A stretch of DNA of 64,000 nucleotides from Symbiodinium natans (GCA_905221605.1 CAJNDS010002456.1:129382-193381); one strand, 5' to 3'. Counted from the first letter of the stretch, positions 34,556-46,224 are shown. Numbers and translations are program-made. Notes: generated by a model from the sequence alone, not told the origin.

Positions 34556-35199
34556 CTTGGTTCCTTGCCGCGTTGCTGGCAGCGACAGCCCTCGGTGTAG
34601 GTGGGCGCCACCTGGGAGGCCAAGCGGCGAACAGTGAGGGATTCGCAGCACATCTCAAGCTGGAGCGATGCATCCATGCTTAGGCGAGGATCTTGTATGT
34701 CCATTATTTGCGACAGGATGTGAGCTGGTTGACAGCTCAAATCTAGGCATGGTTGTGACTAAGTCACGGGCTTCCGCTGAAGACTGCAACATCTGCAGGT
34801 CTGGAAGCTTTGACCTTGTCAACGGGAGACCCGCCACAGCTGGCCATCGTGTTACTGTGGCATGGCAGCTCTCATGCTTGACGGCTTTCATGGTTCACAT
34901 CGCAGCTTAAACTCATGTTCACGCTGGAGGCTGTCACTGGCTACTCTTCCAGGCTTCCTTGCGGCGGCAAGCTATGCTGCAGACTGGAGCCCGCAGCCTA
35001 CCTTGGCATGGCATGCGAGGAACCTTGAACACAGTCGGACAACCCTTGTGTGGCGGGGGCCTCGTGGGCTCACGTGTCAACGGGCCTAGGTGAAGCTCGG
35101 AGCTTGAGGTGGAGCTTTGTAGCCATTGGAGTGGGCTTCAGCTTGCTCCACCCAGGCGCGCGATTCGCCCCTCCCCTCCCCCCCGCCCAAAGCAGTGGG

Positions 35200-35440
35200 G
35201 GCGGGGGTTTAGGATTTAGGGTTGTAGGGTTTAGGGCGAAGGTTTTGCGGGTTTAGGGTTTGAGGGTTTCAGGGTTTCAGGGCTCAGGGTTTTCAAGGTA
35301 TTGAGGAGGGTTGTAAAGGGTTTTAAGGGTTTGTTTAGGTTGCAGGTTTCCGGGCTTAGGGTTTCAGAGTTTTTGGGTTTAGGGCTTAGGGTTTTGGTTT
35401 TCAATCATAGGGTTTAGGCTTTGCGTGAGGGTCTTGGGTT
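35200..35440. repeat. Long telomere-like TTTAGGG patch
   Basis: About 240 bp of degenerate TTTAGGG/TTTCAGGG/TTGAGGG units in G-rich orientation, followed by G-runs. Confidence 0.85.
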
Positions 35441-35544
35441 TAGGTGGGGAGGGGTGGGGCCGGGTGGGGGGGGGGGTCAGGATACCATGAGGGAGGGGGG
35501 GGGGAGACTGCTGACACGGCAACACGCAGTGTTATATACATATA

Positions 35545-35571
35545 TGTATATACACATATTTATTTACATAT

Positions 35572-35618
<47 letters not shown>

Positions 35619-35625
35619 TTATACT
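35545..35625. repeat. (TTTA)n microsatellite
   Basis: About 16 uninterrupted TTTA units. Confidence 0.95.
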
Positions 35626-35775
35626 TGCATTCTTGGTAAAAAGAAATATTTGCTACACGTACGGGTCTGACTTGCCCTGAGGTCCCGTGCCCGGTGAGGG
35701 CGAAGAAGGCGCAGGTGAGTGGGCACACCTCACCGATGGGAGCCTCGGCCGAGCGACGTTCGCTTCATGTTGTGC

Positions 35776-35806
35776 AGGGTTTAGAGTCTAGGGTTTAGGG
35801 TAGAGT
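35776..35806. repeat. Telomere-like patch
   Basis: CAGGGTTTAGAGTCTAGGGTTTAGGG split over three heptamers. Confidence 0.7.
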
Positions 35807-36269
35807 TTTTGCTCCGAAGCAAGAAAGGACTCAAGCGATGCGGCAGTGGTAGTGGCACAAATAGCAAGCTGACTGTAAGGCATTCTGTTGATACTGCGAG
35901 TTATGGTAAGCTTCAATCGTGCAACTGTGCTGCTGGCCGTAATTGCAATTACAGCGGCATCCATGCCCTGCATGGGCGGCTCCTGATCGCGTGAATGTGT
36001 GAGTGCCTGCAACATGGTTAGCCATCCGTTCCACGCACCCATAAAACGAAAAAGTTGAACGGATCTTATTGAGGATACTCGCGATCGCGCTCATGCAGTT
36101 CTCCTTGTATTTGAGAAACTTAACTTCCTCGGATTATCAGAGATCTTCATGCTGCTCACTTGTGATTTTGATATCATGCCTTTTTGCTTTTGATTCTGGC
36201 TTCTCGTTCATGGCTTTTTTTTGGCATTCTATGCTTTTCATTGCTTCAGGACTTCTGTGAATCCTCTCC

Positions 36270-36370
36270 TATACCCGTGATATGAGCATTGTGTTCGCAA
36301 ATGGCGGGAAGGGGGGCGGGGGTGCCCCCCTTGCCCGCCCTTCCCCTTTTTTCAAGCCTTGCAGGCCCAA
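36270..36370. repeat. Dispersed copy of the G/C-hairpin unit
   Basis: GATATGAGCATTGTGTTCGC followed by a G-rich arm, GGGGGCGGGGGTGCCCCCC and a matching C-rich arm. It corresponds to the tandem units at 17625-17935. Confidence 0.7.
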
Positions 36371-36847
36371 GGCACCGGACCTGCACGTAGGCAGTCCAAA
36401 CGCTGCACCACGCGCAGCAGAATCGGAAAACGACCGCGGGTTGAGGAAAGGCTGCCGAAGAGCAGCCGACCGGTAAACCCGAAACCTTGAACCCACAGCG
36501 TAAGTGCTTACAGGAGGACCCCTGAAGCCTTGTTTGCCTTGATTCACAGTACAGGCTTGCACTGTCAGCAGGTTGCTGTCTGTGTTCGTGTGCTTGTTTC
36601 CAAGTGAAGCTTGGGTAGGGTGTTCGTGGGCTTGTTGCCAGGGGCTTCCAGAGGGGCAATTACGCCTTCCGCGTCCCCCCGGCAAAAAAGGCCCACAAAA
36701 CAAACAAGTCTCCATCCCATTCTTCTTCACACCTGGCCGCCGGAATGCATCTAGTCAGTCACGCTATACGTTTTGCTGTCCTTGGCGGCTACTGCTCAGT
36801 TGAGTACGAAGCAAAAGGCATCAGGGTGCAGTGGTTCGTGCTTTATT

Positions 36848-36950
36848 GAGTATTTCCGGAAATACGCGTACCCCGGATTACCCCAAACTAGTAAAACACT
36901 TAGTATAGAAACCACGAAACAAGAGTATTCCTAATTTTGGGAGATATCTT
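36848..36950. mobile_element. MITE-like TIR element, copy C
   Basis: Left GAGTATTTCCGGAAATACGC and right CCTAATTTTGGGAGATATC form the family's inverted ends around an AT-rich core. It lies about 165 bp upstream of the presumed trans-splice acceptor of the SMP-domain gene. Confidence 0.55.
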
Positions 36951-37099
36951 TTGTGCAAGTTGGCGCTGCTTCAGGACCCTCACGGCTTCAGCAGTTGGTC
37001 GCGGCTTGTTGCTCCACCTGCTGTTCGCATCCTTTGCACAGGCCCCGCACCAGAACCTATTTAGGATCTGGATTCAGCACCTCGTGCTCATGTCATCCT

Positions 37100-37116
37100 T
37101 GATCTCTTTGTGTTAG
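37100..37116 (+). promoter_or_regulatory. Possible spliced-leader acceptor of the SMP-domain gene
   Basis: TTGATCTCTTTGTGTTAG is a T-rich tract ending in AG, 66 bases before the ATG at 37183. The in-frame TAG at 37114-37116 closes the frame upstream. Dinoflagellate mRNAs generally receive a trans-spliced leader at such a site; its use here is inference. Confidence 0.35.
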
Positions 37117-37182
37117 TCTGTGTTGAACAAGGCACTGGCATGCATCGTGCGCTGCTGCCTGGGGTCGACGCCGCAGGGACAC

Positions 37183-40100
37183 ATGCCAGCGAAGCCGATT
37201 GCATGGAGACCGGTGGCTCTCGCTCTCGCCCTGTGTGCTTTCAGTGCGGATGCCGCATCAACCTGGATGTTTGACTCGCGCTCACGCTGGCTCACTGTGG
37301 CCTCTGTCAACATTCTGGCGGCGCTGGCCTGCACGAGCTTTCCCCAGCAGCGGAGGCGCCCACCGCTCTCGGAATGGGCCGAAGGCTATGCAGGGCTCCG
37401 TGATCTCCGCCCTGGGCGCCCTGGGCGGCCCGGCCGACCCCTGGACCTGCGCGACTCACGCGACTCGCGCCTGCGCGGCGCCGGTGTGCTCGTGGGGGGG
37501 CTGAGGCGGCTGAGCGCCCGGCTTCTGCAGCCCTCTGTCTCCGAGGAGGCACAGGACCCAGCCTTTGTGAACTATCTTCTGGCCGAGTTCTGGCCAAGCC
37601 TGCGTGGGATGCTCGAGGAGGATATCATGAAGGGCGAAGTCCAGCAAGTTTTGCAAGAGACCGTTACGGCCGCCTTGAAGTTCGACCGAATCTGTCTTGG
37701 CCCGCAGCCTCCCAGAGTGCTGTCCCTGTCAACAGTACCAGCCACCACGACTGAACGGGCCATTACTTTTGTGGCCGACGTCGAGTTCTGTGGCAAGGAC
37801 CACGTCCTCCGAGTCATGTGCCAGCAGTGACAGCTCTGAGCAGCGTGCCCTTTGTTGGGTGCTTGGGGGGCGCTTTGGGGGGTGCTCCCTGTGCCCTGCC
37901 CGTGCCCATTTTCAGTTTTTTTCATTTCTCGCTTTCCCCCGGAGTGACAGAGGACGTTGACCTGACCTTGAGCCTCACGCTGGGAAGGCTGGTCGGACTG
38001 TCGGTCAGCGTTTCTTGGCTCCGACTTCGGCAGAGTTTGTCCTCGAGAGGCCCCCTTGAGGCTCTGTTTGGCTCGTCGGTTTGATCGGTTTGCTGTTTGA
38101 ATGTTTGAACTAGGATGAACGTTGAAGCTGAAGGTCAACCGGCTCTCTCTTCGAGGATCGCTGTTTCTGTCCTTTCGGCACCTGACCCCGCACCTCCCGT
38201 TGCTTGGCAGATGTGATGCCAAAAGAAGCGTGTGTGACATGGTGTGATGCACGCACTGTGTACTGGAATGCACTGCTATGTGAGGATACTTGTGGCATCT
38301 TGTCGTGGATTGGTTTGTGTCAAGATTGTCTGCTCTTTTCTGGGATGCCCCTTGTGACAAAGAGGTTGACCCAGGGCCTCACCATCACCTTCGTGAACCC
38401 GCCAGCAGTGGACCTGAGCCTGAGCACCCCGGCCGGTTCACTGCCCTTCCTGCCGGAACGTGCAACTTGGCTCAGAAGCTCTTGCTTGGCCCTGCACGTG
38501 CAGCGTACCCAAGTAGGCCCCCCTTGGCGCAACACCAGGAGCTCGTTGCATTTAGGTATGTTGGCACCACTGAGAAAGCCTCAATCCCGAAACCCTAAAC
38601 CCTGGAAGCTCAATGCTTCCTCCGAGGCTCGCCAGGCCTTAATCTCTTTGGTCGAGTCCACCATTGCGCGAGACCTGGTGTTGCCGCAGCTTGTTAGCAA
38701 GTGAGGCGAGCAAAACCCCATAATGCCACCATCAGCACCACCCGCTGGTAGGCCGAATCACAAAAGGCTAGCCAAGAATGAATGCGTTCCCCTCAGCATA
38801 GGCATCTTGAAATGCCACGTTTCCGTAGCACCGCGTCACTGCATCTGGTGCAAGAGCACTCAGGAACCGCCTGCCTCTGCCTTTTGGGACGCTGTGGCCC
38901 CTGGAGCGACTGCAGCATGCCCGCCCAGAGGAGCGATCATTTGTCCCAAAATATTATGTCGGGATATGTCTGCGGATCGCGACAAGGTATCCTATCCTTT
39001 CATCTTGGTCTCTTTGTCGCCTTCTATGCTCTACAGCCTTGTTGATGTGAAAGGGCAGCAGAGCCAGGGCGACAAAGTGATCATAGCGTGTGCCTCCGAC
39101 ACGGCAACCGGACTGGGCGGAAGCGGCCCATGTCGCAAAGACCCTTGAACTTGCGCGCGTAGCAAACTGGCCCTTGTTCTATCAACTAACTTTGGCTGGG
39201 AAACGAGGAGCGGGTGGTTGCATCCAGTTTGTCTGGTCATGTTCGGCGCCCCTCCAGACTTGCAGACTTTTTATGTTGCTGCGCTTTTGCCGCAGTACCG
39301 CATCCAGAAAGATATGAGCAAGAAAGATATGAGAAGATCCCAAATCCCAATAAGTCCACTGGCCTTTCTAGCATTTGGTGGCGTGCTTCTTCTGACAAGT
39401 TAGTGTGTGGCACCTTTTTCTGTCAGAGGTCTGGTTGCGAGAGGGTCCGACCGCATGTAACGTGTCGCCAATGGAACATTCTTGGAATGCAATGCCCCAC
39501 ACGCTTGGTAGTTGTGTGCTCAGCCACTTTGAAAGCCCTGAAAAGCTTCAACCATCTTGAGGACCCTATCATTGCTGGGAACTGTGGGTTTGTTGCAAAA
39601 TGGCTCCGTGAAAGGGAAGTCGGGATGGAGGCAACTGAGCCTTTTGGGTTTGTGAGTGCCGCCCACTTGTTGCCCGGTGCATCGAGGGAGGGGTGTTTAT
39701 GGGTGCCCGTTTTCTGTCAACTCGGTAAACGGCATTCAGCTTCCGACAGGGCGTGCTCTTCTGTCGAGTGCTCGGCGCTTGTGGCGCTGCTGGCTCGCAC
39801 GATGATCAAACAAGTAAACAAGCAGTCAAGTAGATGTTTAGCTTGCTTGAAGTGGCCCGAAGTGGCAGAACGTGGCAGAACTTGAGCTCTTTGGCTGCTC
39901 CATGAGGTTGCGTCGGAGAGAAACAGCTTTGGTGCAGAACGTGCTGTCCGTTGTTGTGCCGAGCTGAGAGCTGCGCAAATACAAAGGCTTAGCTCTTGCT
40001 TTGAAGATCCCCAGTAGCTTCATCGTGCTCGCTCTCCCTGGTTTTGTAGCGTTTTTTCTTGTAGCCAAATCCCACGGGCGGACATGCAGTTTTTAGGCAT

Positions 40101-41373
40101 CGAGTATCAAGAGAGTGTTTAGATCGAGCGTCTATTTGTCGTGTCGTGACAATCTCGCATCAAACATCTTTCGTGATCAAACCCCGCATGAAAGAATTCG
40201 CCATTCTCAGGCCTATCTCTGGGTGCAGCCAACTGGAGATCCGCTGCTGCGCACAGCATCTGGCCTGTAATAAACGGATGAATTTGCGGCTGCTGAAGGG
40301 CGAGTCACGGCGAGTTGAGGGCGAGTGGGGAGTGAGTATAGCTACGACTACATGGGGTCGCCCCCACTCCCTGGTAAACTCGTAAGTCAAGTGAACGGTT
40401 GTGGCAACGGTTGCAGCCTGCAGGGAGTCCAGGGGTTGGCAATGAAGTCTCCCTAACTTCCCTTAGCTTTGCCACCAGTTCTGAAACTTCTTTAGAAAAA
40501 TTGAAGGATTGAAGCCACTGCTTCTCATCTCTTGTGGGTATCCGCACAGAGAGTATTCAGGTGAGGATGGTGACCTGATCTGGGACGAGCAGCCCACTTT
40601 TGTGGTGGATGCCTTCGCAAGCCAGGATCCGAAAGCTTCAGAGACTTTTGGGGCTGTTAACCGTTCCAGGTTAGCTACCATGAAAGGCCAGCAAAGGCAG
40701 AAAAGCTACACGAAAGCTAGTGGCACAGATGGGATGGAAACATCTTGAGAGCTTCCATCCTTTCACCATCAAGCGCCAGCAGAAGCTGCGGCTGAAAATT
40801 TGAACAACAGGCTACAGAAACAGCCACGGAGAAGCTTGCTGAGAAGTTTCAGCTTTCCTTAAGAGTTGTACGGCCGTAGCCTTACTTACAGCCTTTCCTT
40901 TCGGCCTGCTCAACTTTTGTGCATCGACCTCCAGAGTCAGGAGCTGAGGGTCGCTCTCCATGAGTGCCACACCTTCAGCAGCGATCGGCAGACGGGGCAA
41001 GTGAAGGCTGGTATGGTGATTGAGCGGTTTAGGGAGTGGAGGTTCGAGGGACATGGACCTCCATGTAGTTGCGGAGGGGAGCGAACCAACTGTCGTCAGG
41101 ATCATTGCTGTGCCCTGGCGCGTGAGAACAGGGAGGGATTTTCCTGTATATCTTGCACTCGGCAAAGAAGGACTGCGTGTAATCGGCCAGGCACAGGTGT
41201 GCCTGGTTTAGGGACCATGGCAGCAGTCGCGATTCATCATGTGTACTCTCCCGATGCGGATTTGGGGTGGTTACGGCTGTGTTGAGGCGCTGCCGCTGCG
41301 GGAGCTGGTCGAGCGCAGCAAGTATCAGCACATGCCAAGCTGGGCCCTGCAGGCAAGGCCAACAGCACATCGG
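37183..41373 (+). CDS. Extended-synaptotagmin/tricalbin-like SMP + C2 protein, multi-exon
   Basis: Exon 1, 37183-37792: ATG, two hydrophobic stretches (PVALALALCAFSA; LTVASVNILAALAC) suited to ER anchoring, then the start of an SMP lipid-transfer domain (FVNYLLAEFWPSLRGMLEED; FDRICLGPQPPRVLSL). Exon 2, 37951-38003 (DVDLTLSLTLGRLVGLS). Exon 3, 38134-about 38210 (VNRLSLRGSLFLSF; HLPLLG). Exon 4, about 38375-38440 (GLTITFVNPPAVDLSLS). Exon 5, about 38609-38700 (SLVESTIARDLVLPQ). This is the full SMP order; junctions 1-2 (GC donor) and 2-3 (GT) fit in phase. Pieces resembling C2 strands follow: about 38772-38829 (LSIGILKCHVSVA), 38948-39018 (CRDMSADRDKVSYPFILVSL), 39087-39134 (RQPDWAEAAHV), 40560-40611 (GDLIWDEQPTFVVD), 40944-41000 (QELRVALHE) and about 41262-41350 (ALPLRELVERSKYQ). 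Such proteins tether the ER to other membranes and move lipids. The SMP call is firm; the C2 exons, their number and the gene end are inference. Confidence 0.75.
38585..38606. repeat. Telomere-like patch in an SMP-gene intron
   Basis: CGAAACCCTAAACCCTGGAAG immediately precedes the exon that carries the end of the SMP domain, so the final AG of the patch may serve as the splice acceptor. Confidence 0.6.
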
Positions 41374-41387
41374 AGCTTCAAAACAGA

Positions 41388-41496
41388 TGTGGATGGAAAA
41401 AACGGGGCCCTGAATATAGACATTCAAATAGTAGCATTCCCTTATGTAATCAGGACCCCAATAAGGCACCCCTAATTTCGGAAACCCGGCCATGTG
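41388..41496. mobile_element. MITE-like TIR element, copy D
   Basis: Left GATGTGGATGGAAAAAACGG plus GGCCCTGAATATAG; right GGCACCCCTAATTTCGGAAA plus CCCGGCCATGTG. Its interior shares TGAATATA with copy B. It lies between the C2-like exons of the SMP gene and the end of the minus-strand reading frame at 41.5-42.0 kb. Confidence 0.7.
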
Positions 41497-41499
41497 TTG

Positions 41500-42003
41500 C
41501 AGGCTTCCGCGGCCATGGCTGCGGCGACCCCGGGAAGCCCACAGCATCCTGCAAGAGAATGTGCCAACGTTCAAGGGCAAAACTTCTTTGTGGCCGGAGT
41601 TCGAGCTTAAGCAATGTTGTGGCTGCTCTCAGGCCATGTTGCAGCTGCCGCATGACTAGCGCCTTTCCCATATCATGAACAGAATGGTTCAGGTCTGTCC
41701 GCGAAAATTGAGAAAAATGTTCAAGACATTCTTGGTGGGAGTGGGTTGGCCTGCTAGGCACTTGGCGTTCTCTACGGTTCAAGGTTGGGGCCTGGAGACT
41801 GAGGCCCAGAGAAGGGAGTTGCAGGGGATTCTGGGGCCACCCACCAAGAATTGTATGTTCGGGTAGCCTATGGCAGCCTTTGTTATCGAAGTCATATTCT
41901 ATGATTGGTAATGCACCAAGGATCCTTCTCTCCGCTACGTTTTGCACACTTTCACGGCAGCGTGCCGCCTTTGACGAAAAGCTGGGATCGTTGGTGATGA
42001 TCA
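41500..42003 (-). CDS. Unknown minus-strand coding exon (about 165 codons)
   Basis: After CTGCAG at 42004-42009 on the minus strand the frame stays open for about 165 codons through unique sequence. It contains ESVQNVAERRILGALPIIEY, DFDNKGCHRLPEHTILGGW and HDMGKALVMRQLQHGLRAA. It runs into copy D of the TIR family before a stop at about 41450, so the true 3' end is probably a splice site earlier. It is convergent with the SMP-domain gene. No domain recognised; a weaker + strand reading overlaps it. Confidence 0.4.
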
Positions 42004-42019
42004 CTGCAGCTTGGCAGAC

Positions 42020-42118
42020 AGGGTTTCGGGGTTGTAGGGCTTCAGGGCTTGGGGCTTTCGTTGTTTTTGAAGCAAGGTTTTCAGAGTTTTAAGGTTTTAG
42101 GGTTTCAGGGTTTAGACT
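42020..42118. repeat. Telomere-like TTTAGGG/TTTCAGGG patch
   Basis: Degenerate G-rich-strand heptamers (GGGTTTCGGGG, TTTTAGGGTTTCAGGGTTTA). Confidence 0.75.
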
Positions 42119-42798
42119 TGTCAGGGCTAGTCGCTATCTTGAATGCGAGTGAGTTTGCCATGTCGCACCTGCGTGGAAGATTTACCTCCGCGACATGGAG
42201 TAGTGAATAGTGGGGGTGGGGTAACCCAAGAAAGATAGACACACAAAGAATTACAGGCGGTAACCCCAGACCCTCCCCCAATTTCAGAGCTTCAAGTGAG
42301 AGGGGGTGCCACCAATGTTCTTTCACGAGAGCAAGGGAGAGAAAGGGAGACAATCGAGTTATAATCTGGTCATATAAATGTCTGCATACACGGCAAAAGC
42401 ACGCTCCTTTGTTTTGAGCAGCCAAGGCCATTTAAAAACCATGATGCGCGAGAGGCACCCAAGGTAGAATTCTGGAGGGGGATAGAATGAGTCCTGAAAG
42501 CCTGATATGGAAATGAGGGGTGATGGTGGGGGAGGAGAGGTGAGTGGAAGGGCATACGTGGGGAAGGCATACAGAAGCGGGGGTGGGGGGGTAGATAGGT
42601 TCGTGAGAAGGAGGAGAAGCGGTTGAGACGTACCGATCCACGCAAAGGTGCGGGGGAGATGCGTTTCTACTTTATAGCGCCCATGCTTGTGACACATCTT
42701 GGTTGTGTAGTTGCTAGGCTCAGGTGTTCAGGCAGCGGAGCTGCGAGGACAGGTGTACGTTTCGTCACATACGTTTCGTCACAGTTGTTTCTGTAGAG

Positions 42799-42947
42799 TG
42801 CAGACCCTGATGCGCCAGATGTCCTGTGATGTTGTGATCTGGTGTCCAGACCCCTCTCACATAGAGGTCTTGTTTGTCGCTGGTCAGCAGAGCTTGGACC
42901 GGAGATTTTACGCCTTGGTTCAAAAAACTTGCACGGCTCCGTCGTGA
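42799..42947 (+). CDS. Candidate terminal exon, unknown protein
   Basis: After CTGTAGAG the + frame reads QTLMRQMSCDVVIWCPDPSH and then an aliphatic/charged stretch to TGA. Protein-like; there is a competing minus frame and no family match. Confidence 0.25.
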
Positions 42948-43167
42948 AGTGGCGGATGTGGCATCCGATTCTTTGTGCTCTTGACAAGTCACGTCCCGCG
43001 TTGTTTTGAGAAAATGCCCCCTTCCACAGCTGGAGTGAAATCATCCGTGGCCTTGGCAACTTCGGGGCCCCGAAGTTTGCCAGGATACTGGGTTAGAAGC
43101 TCGTGATCGAGGCCTAGCTTGAAACGGCAACTCGAATGAGCTGCCGGTTCACTCGTCGGTGCCGGGG

Positions 43168-43262
43168 TCCTGGGGGTTTTAGGGTCCTAGGGGTTCGAGG
43201 GGTCCGAGGCGTCCGAGGGCTCCGAGGGGTCCCCAACCCTTAACCTTAAACCAGGAACCCTG
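43168..43262. repeat. Degenerate telomere-like / GGGGTCCGAGG patch
   Basis: GGGTTTTAGGGTCCTAGGGG followed by GGTCCGAGG repeats and CCCTTAACC units. Confidence 0.6.
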
Positions 43263-43273
43263 AAAAGTGCTAG

Positions 43274-43403
43274 TGGGGAGTCTTGGGAGGTCGCATGGGG
43301 CCACAATGGGCAAGATCTTCGACTTCTCCGCATGTCTCTTGCTGAAGCTGAGGTCGACTGCGCCCGGCGCATCCCAGACACCTTTGCTGACCGGCGCCTG
43401 GCG
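43274..43403 (+). CDS. Candidate coding exon, unknown protein
   Basis: Acceptor AAAGTGCTAG; canonical donor GGCG|GTAAGA. The 43 codons include GESWEVAWGHNGQDLRLLRM and SLAEAEVDCARRIPDTFAD: acidic, helical and free of low complexity. The next open segment (from about 43464, after a C/T-rich tract and CAG) reads TVEKQSTTIVSRVLTSARE and may be the following exon. Function unknown. Confidence 0.45.
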
Positions 43404-44210
43404 GTAAGAGCGCCCTTCGGCTTCGAGCGTATGGCACATCCCTCCATGTCGGGCAGCTTCTTCTCGAGCAGCAGAACGGTAGAGAAACAGTCGACCACAA
43501 TCGTTTCCCGAGTGTTAACGAGTGCCCGCGAGCATTCGCGACACCTACGCAGGCGCCCGCAACAGCCCGGGGAGCGGGAGCGTTCGCAGTGGTCGTTTGG
43601 CCAATCTGGCCTCGTTTCTGCGTCGAAAGTGCTTACAAGCCGGGGATGCAAGGGTTGCGCAAGATCCGGAAAACACGACTCGAAAAGGTGCGACGCAAGC
43701 AGACACGTGACGTGACCAGGACTCACGAGGATGCATGTGACTTTTTGACAGCGTTTTTGTGACATGTGAAGTACAAGTCGTCGAGGCTCGAGGCCTCAAA
43801 AGCGACAGCGAATTGCGAGGGCTTTGCGACATAGCTACGTGTCTTGTGTTCTCATTCGGGTTCGTGGCTTTGTGTCCTCGGTACTTCTCGCACTGCACAC
43901 CTTTGGAAAACAAGCGCCTGTGAGAGGTTCCTTGTGCCCCATGGTGGATGCCCGGCCAGCGGTGATCGTCCAGCGATCCAAAGCTCGCTCCTTATGCAGA
44001 TGTCTTGTGTCACGTCTTGCACCCCTCTGTTGCAATGTGAAGAGAATACCGTCCGATCCCCCTAGCAAAGAAGCACGACGCTGCAGGCTACTCTCTCCGA
44101 GCTTCGTATGTTCTCCCGCTTCATGCCGCTTGGATTGGGTGTTTCTCGATGCCGCAACAGTGGAGGTTAAGAGCACCTTGGACCCTCGTTCGCCTGCCTT
44201 CGGATTTCAG

Positions 44211-44262
44211 GCAGCCACTGGGATTCTTGAGCGCATCTTGGCGGGAATAACTGGAATGAAGG
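44211..44262 (+). CDS. Candidate coding exon, unknown protein
   Basis: Acceptor CTTCGGATTTCAG, then AATGILERILAGITGMK in phase with an upstream reading (ATVEVKSTLDPRSPAFGFQ). Donor about AAGG|GTTGGG. Short and unassigned. Confidence 0.3.
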
Positions 44263-44749
44263 GTTGGGAAAAAGTTTCAAATGGCCCGAGTCTGAAGCCT
44301 AGGACTTCTCCTCTGCAATTTTTCTGGCGCTTCGCCTGTCGGCACAGACTCTTCAGAGGAGGACGCGCTTTAGTCGTGCTTGTGCTGCACTTTCTGCCAG
44401 CTTCCTGCTAGTTGGTTCTGTTCACCCGGAAGGAAACGAATGGGACAAAGCCGTTCCAGGGCTATTTGAAGTCAGAGGAGGCCAAGTTGAACGTCGAGTT
44501 CGAGAGTTGTGTCTCTTGTGTTGGTGGCCCAAGTAGTTGGGCTCAAGGGTTGTGTGTCGACACTCCAAGTGGCTGGGATGGAGGAGTCAGCTTTGTGCAT
44601 GGAGGTGCGAGCCTGCCGACATAGCCCCCAGGCCCCCAGGCCCCCAGGGAGTATGTCTGATGTTGCAGCAAAGGCTGCAGAGGAGGGCTCTACATCGATG
44701 TGGGCATGGCAAGTGCCGCTGTGGAGCCAATAACTGTGGCCTCAGGCAA

Positions 44750-45432
44750 GATGTGGCCAACTCTACACGACGCAGTATTGGAGGGCCGCGACCTCCAACT
44801 CACCCGAAGCCACCAAGAAAGCCGCCAAAGCCGGAGAACCGGGCAAACCCAAGAATGTGTCAGGTTTCTGGAAGCCAACAAGATGGCGCCGTGCCGCCTG
44901 GAAATTTCAAGAAGCTGGCAGACCAGAAAATTCACCAGAAGACGCGCATGGATGCAGCCAAAGCACTCCTCATGGGGCGCTAAGGCTGCTAAGGAAATCC
45001 AAGATCAGCACCTTCAGGGATGGTTCAGTTCCAGAAAGTTGCTGGCATCAGGCCCCCCCCGCTTCCCCGAAGGTACAAGTTTAGGCTGCCTTGACTCCAC
45101 ATGTCAAGGCTGTCAAGGTCCCTAGAAAGCTTTGCATTCACACAGTGGCCAGCTTGGCATGAAAGGTCCATTGGGGGACATGCCTCGGAGGCTTCGGCAC
45201 CGAAGGTCCCTCCAAACACCCCCAATACGGTCACAAGCTTGGACTTGGCACCCAGAACATGTTGGCCCGCGTTGTTGCAAAATGCACCATGCTGCTGCGA
45301 CTCCCAAGCGAGGTCGAGGTGCGTAGCATGGAGAATGCGGCCCAGAAAGAGGAAACAGCAACCCAACAAGCCAAGTCAGTTGAAAACGAGCAGGGGGTAC
45401 AACCCCCCAGTGAGCCACCGAACACCAGCTGA
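44750..45432 (+). pseudogene. Decayed or mis-phased coding region, unknown family
   Basis: Protein-like readings occur in successive different + frames: RAATSNSPEATKKAAKAGEP near 44780; NFKKLADQKIHQKTRMDAAK near 44905; GAKAAKEIQDQHLQGWFSS near 44977; and, from about 45259 to a TGA at about 45430, MLARVVAKCTMLLRLPSEVE continuing with an acidic Gln/Glu-rich tail. Shifts without clear splice sites suggest frameshift decay of a once-continuous gene, though short introns cannot be excluded. A Cys-rich CGHGKCRCGANNC peptide precedes it. Confidence 0.35.
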
Positions 45433-45879
45433 TTCACAGACCACAGGTGCCACCTTTTTGGTCACGAGAAGTTCTCCTAAATGAGGCCATCCTCAGCATG
45501 ACAGTGGTAGCACCACGGGGCCACTTGCGCCAAGACGGCGCCTGCTTGGTTAGTCACTTCACGCCCTCAGAGTTTTTGGTGGTCGAGGCGTTCACGACGA
45601 GGGTATTGCAGTGTCCAGAAGAGCCTGCCAGAAGCTGGTCGAAGTGTTCTGTCAAGAAGCCTGCCAGAAACAGCAAAACAGTGCCAGAGATGGACCAGAA
45701 GAGAATCTGTCTTCAGGCTCGATGGCGAGATCGGCTCAGTAACCTCTGGGCCTTGTTGGGAGCATCTGGGTGGCATCGAGTCAGTCTTGTGTCATTGTGC
45801 CCACTATTTTGCATGCACAGTCGCGTGAACATGGCCCGAATCAACGTGTGCGGTGGGGGCGGGGAGGCAGTGGCGGGGG

Positions 45880-45955
45880 CGGGGGGGGGGTGGGGGGGGG
45901 GGGGTTGTTTTGTGGCTGCTTTGAGGATCTTCAGGGGGGGGGGGGGGGGGGGTGG
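45880..45955. repeat. G-runs
   Basis: Several G9-G19 runs separated by short T-containing spacers. The Gly- or Pro-rich readings through it are artefacts. Confidence 0.95.
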
Positions 45956-46224
45956 CGTGGCGGGGGCCCTGCAGCGTGCGGGTGTGGGAGGAGGGTGTTG
46001 TAGAATCTTTGAGATTTCTCGTTTGCGCAGCCAAGCTCAAGTATTTGGGGTTCTCTTCTAAATCTTTCGGGCAAAGGTACCGTCCGATTTATGGCTTCGT
46101 CTTTCGGGGCCCTTACGGATCCTTACGGTTTTTACAGCTCATGTTTTTTTTTGAGTTTTGGCTTTAGATTTTGACATGATGGTAAGAATCGTCTAGACTT
46201 GTGAGGAGCGCGTCTCGGAAGTAT

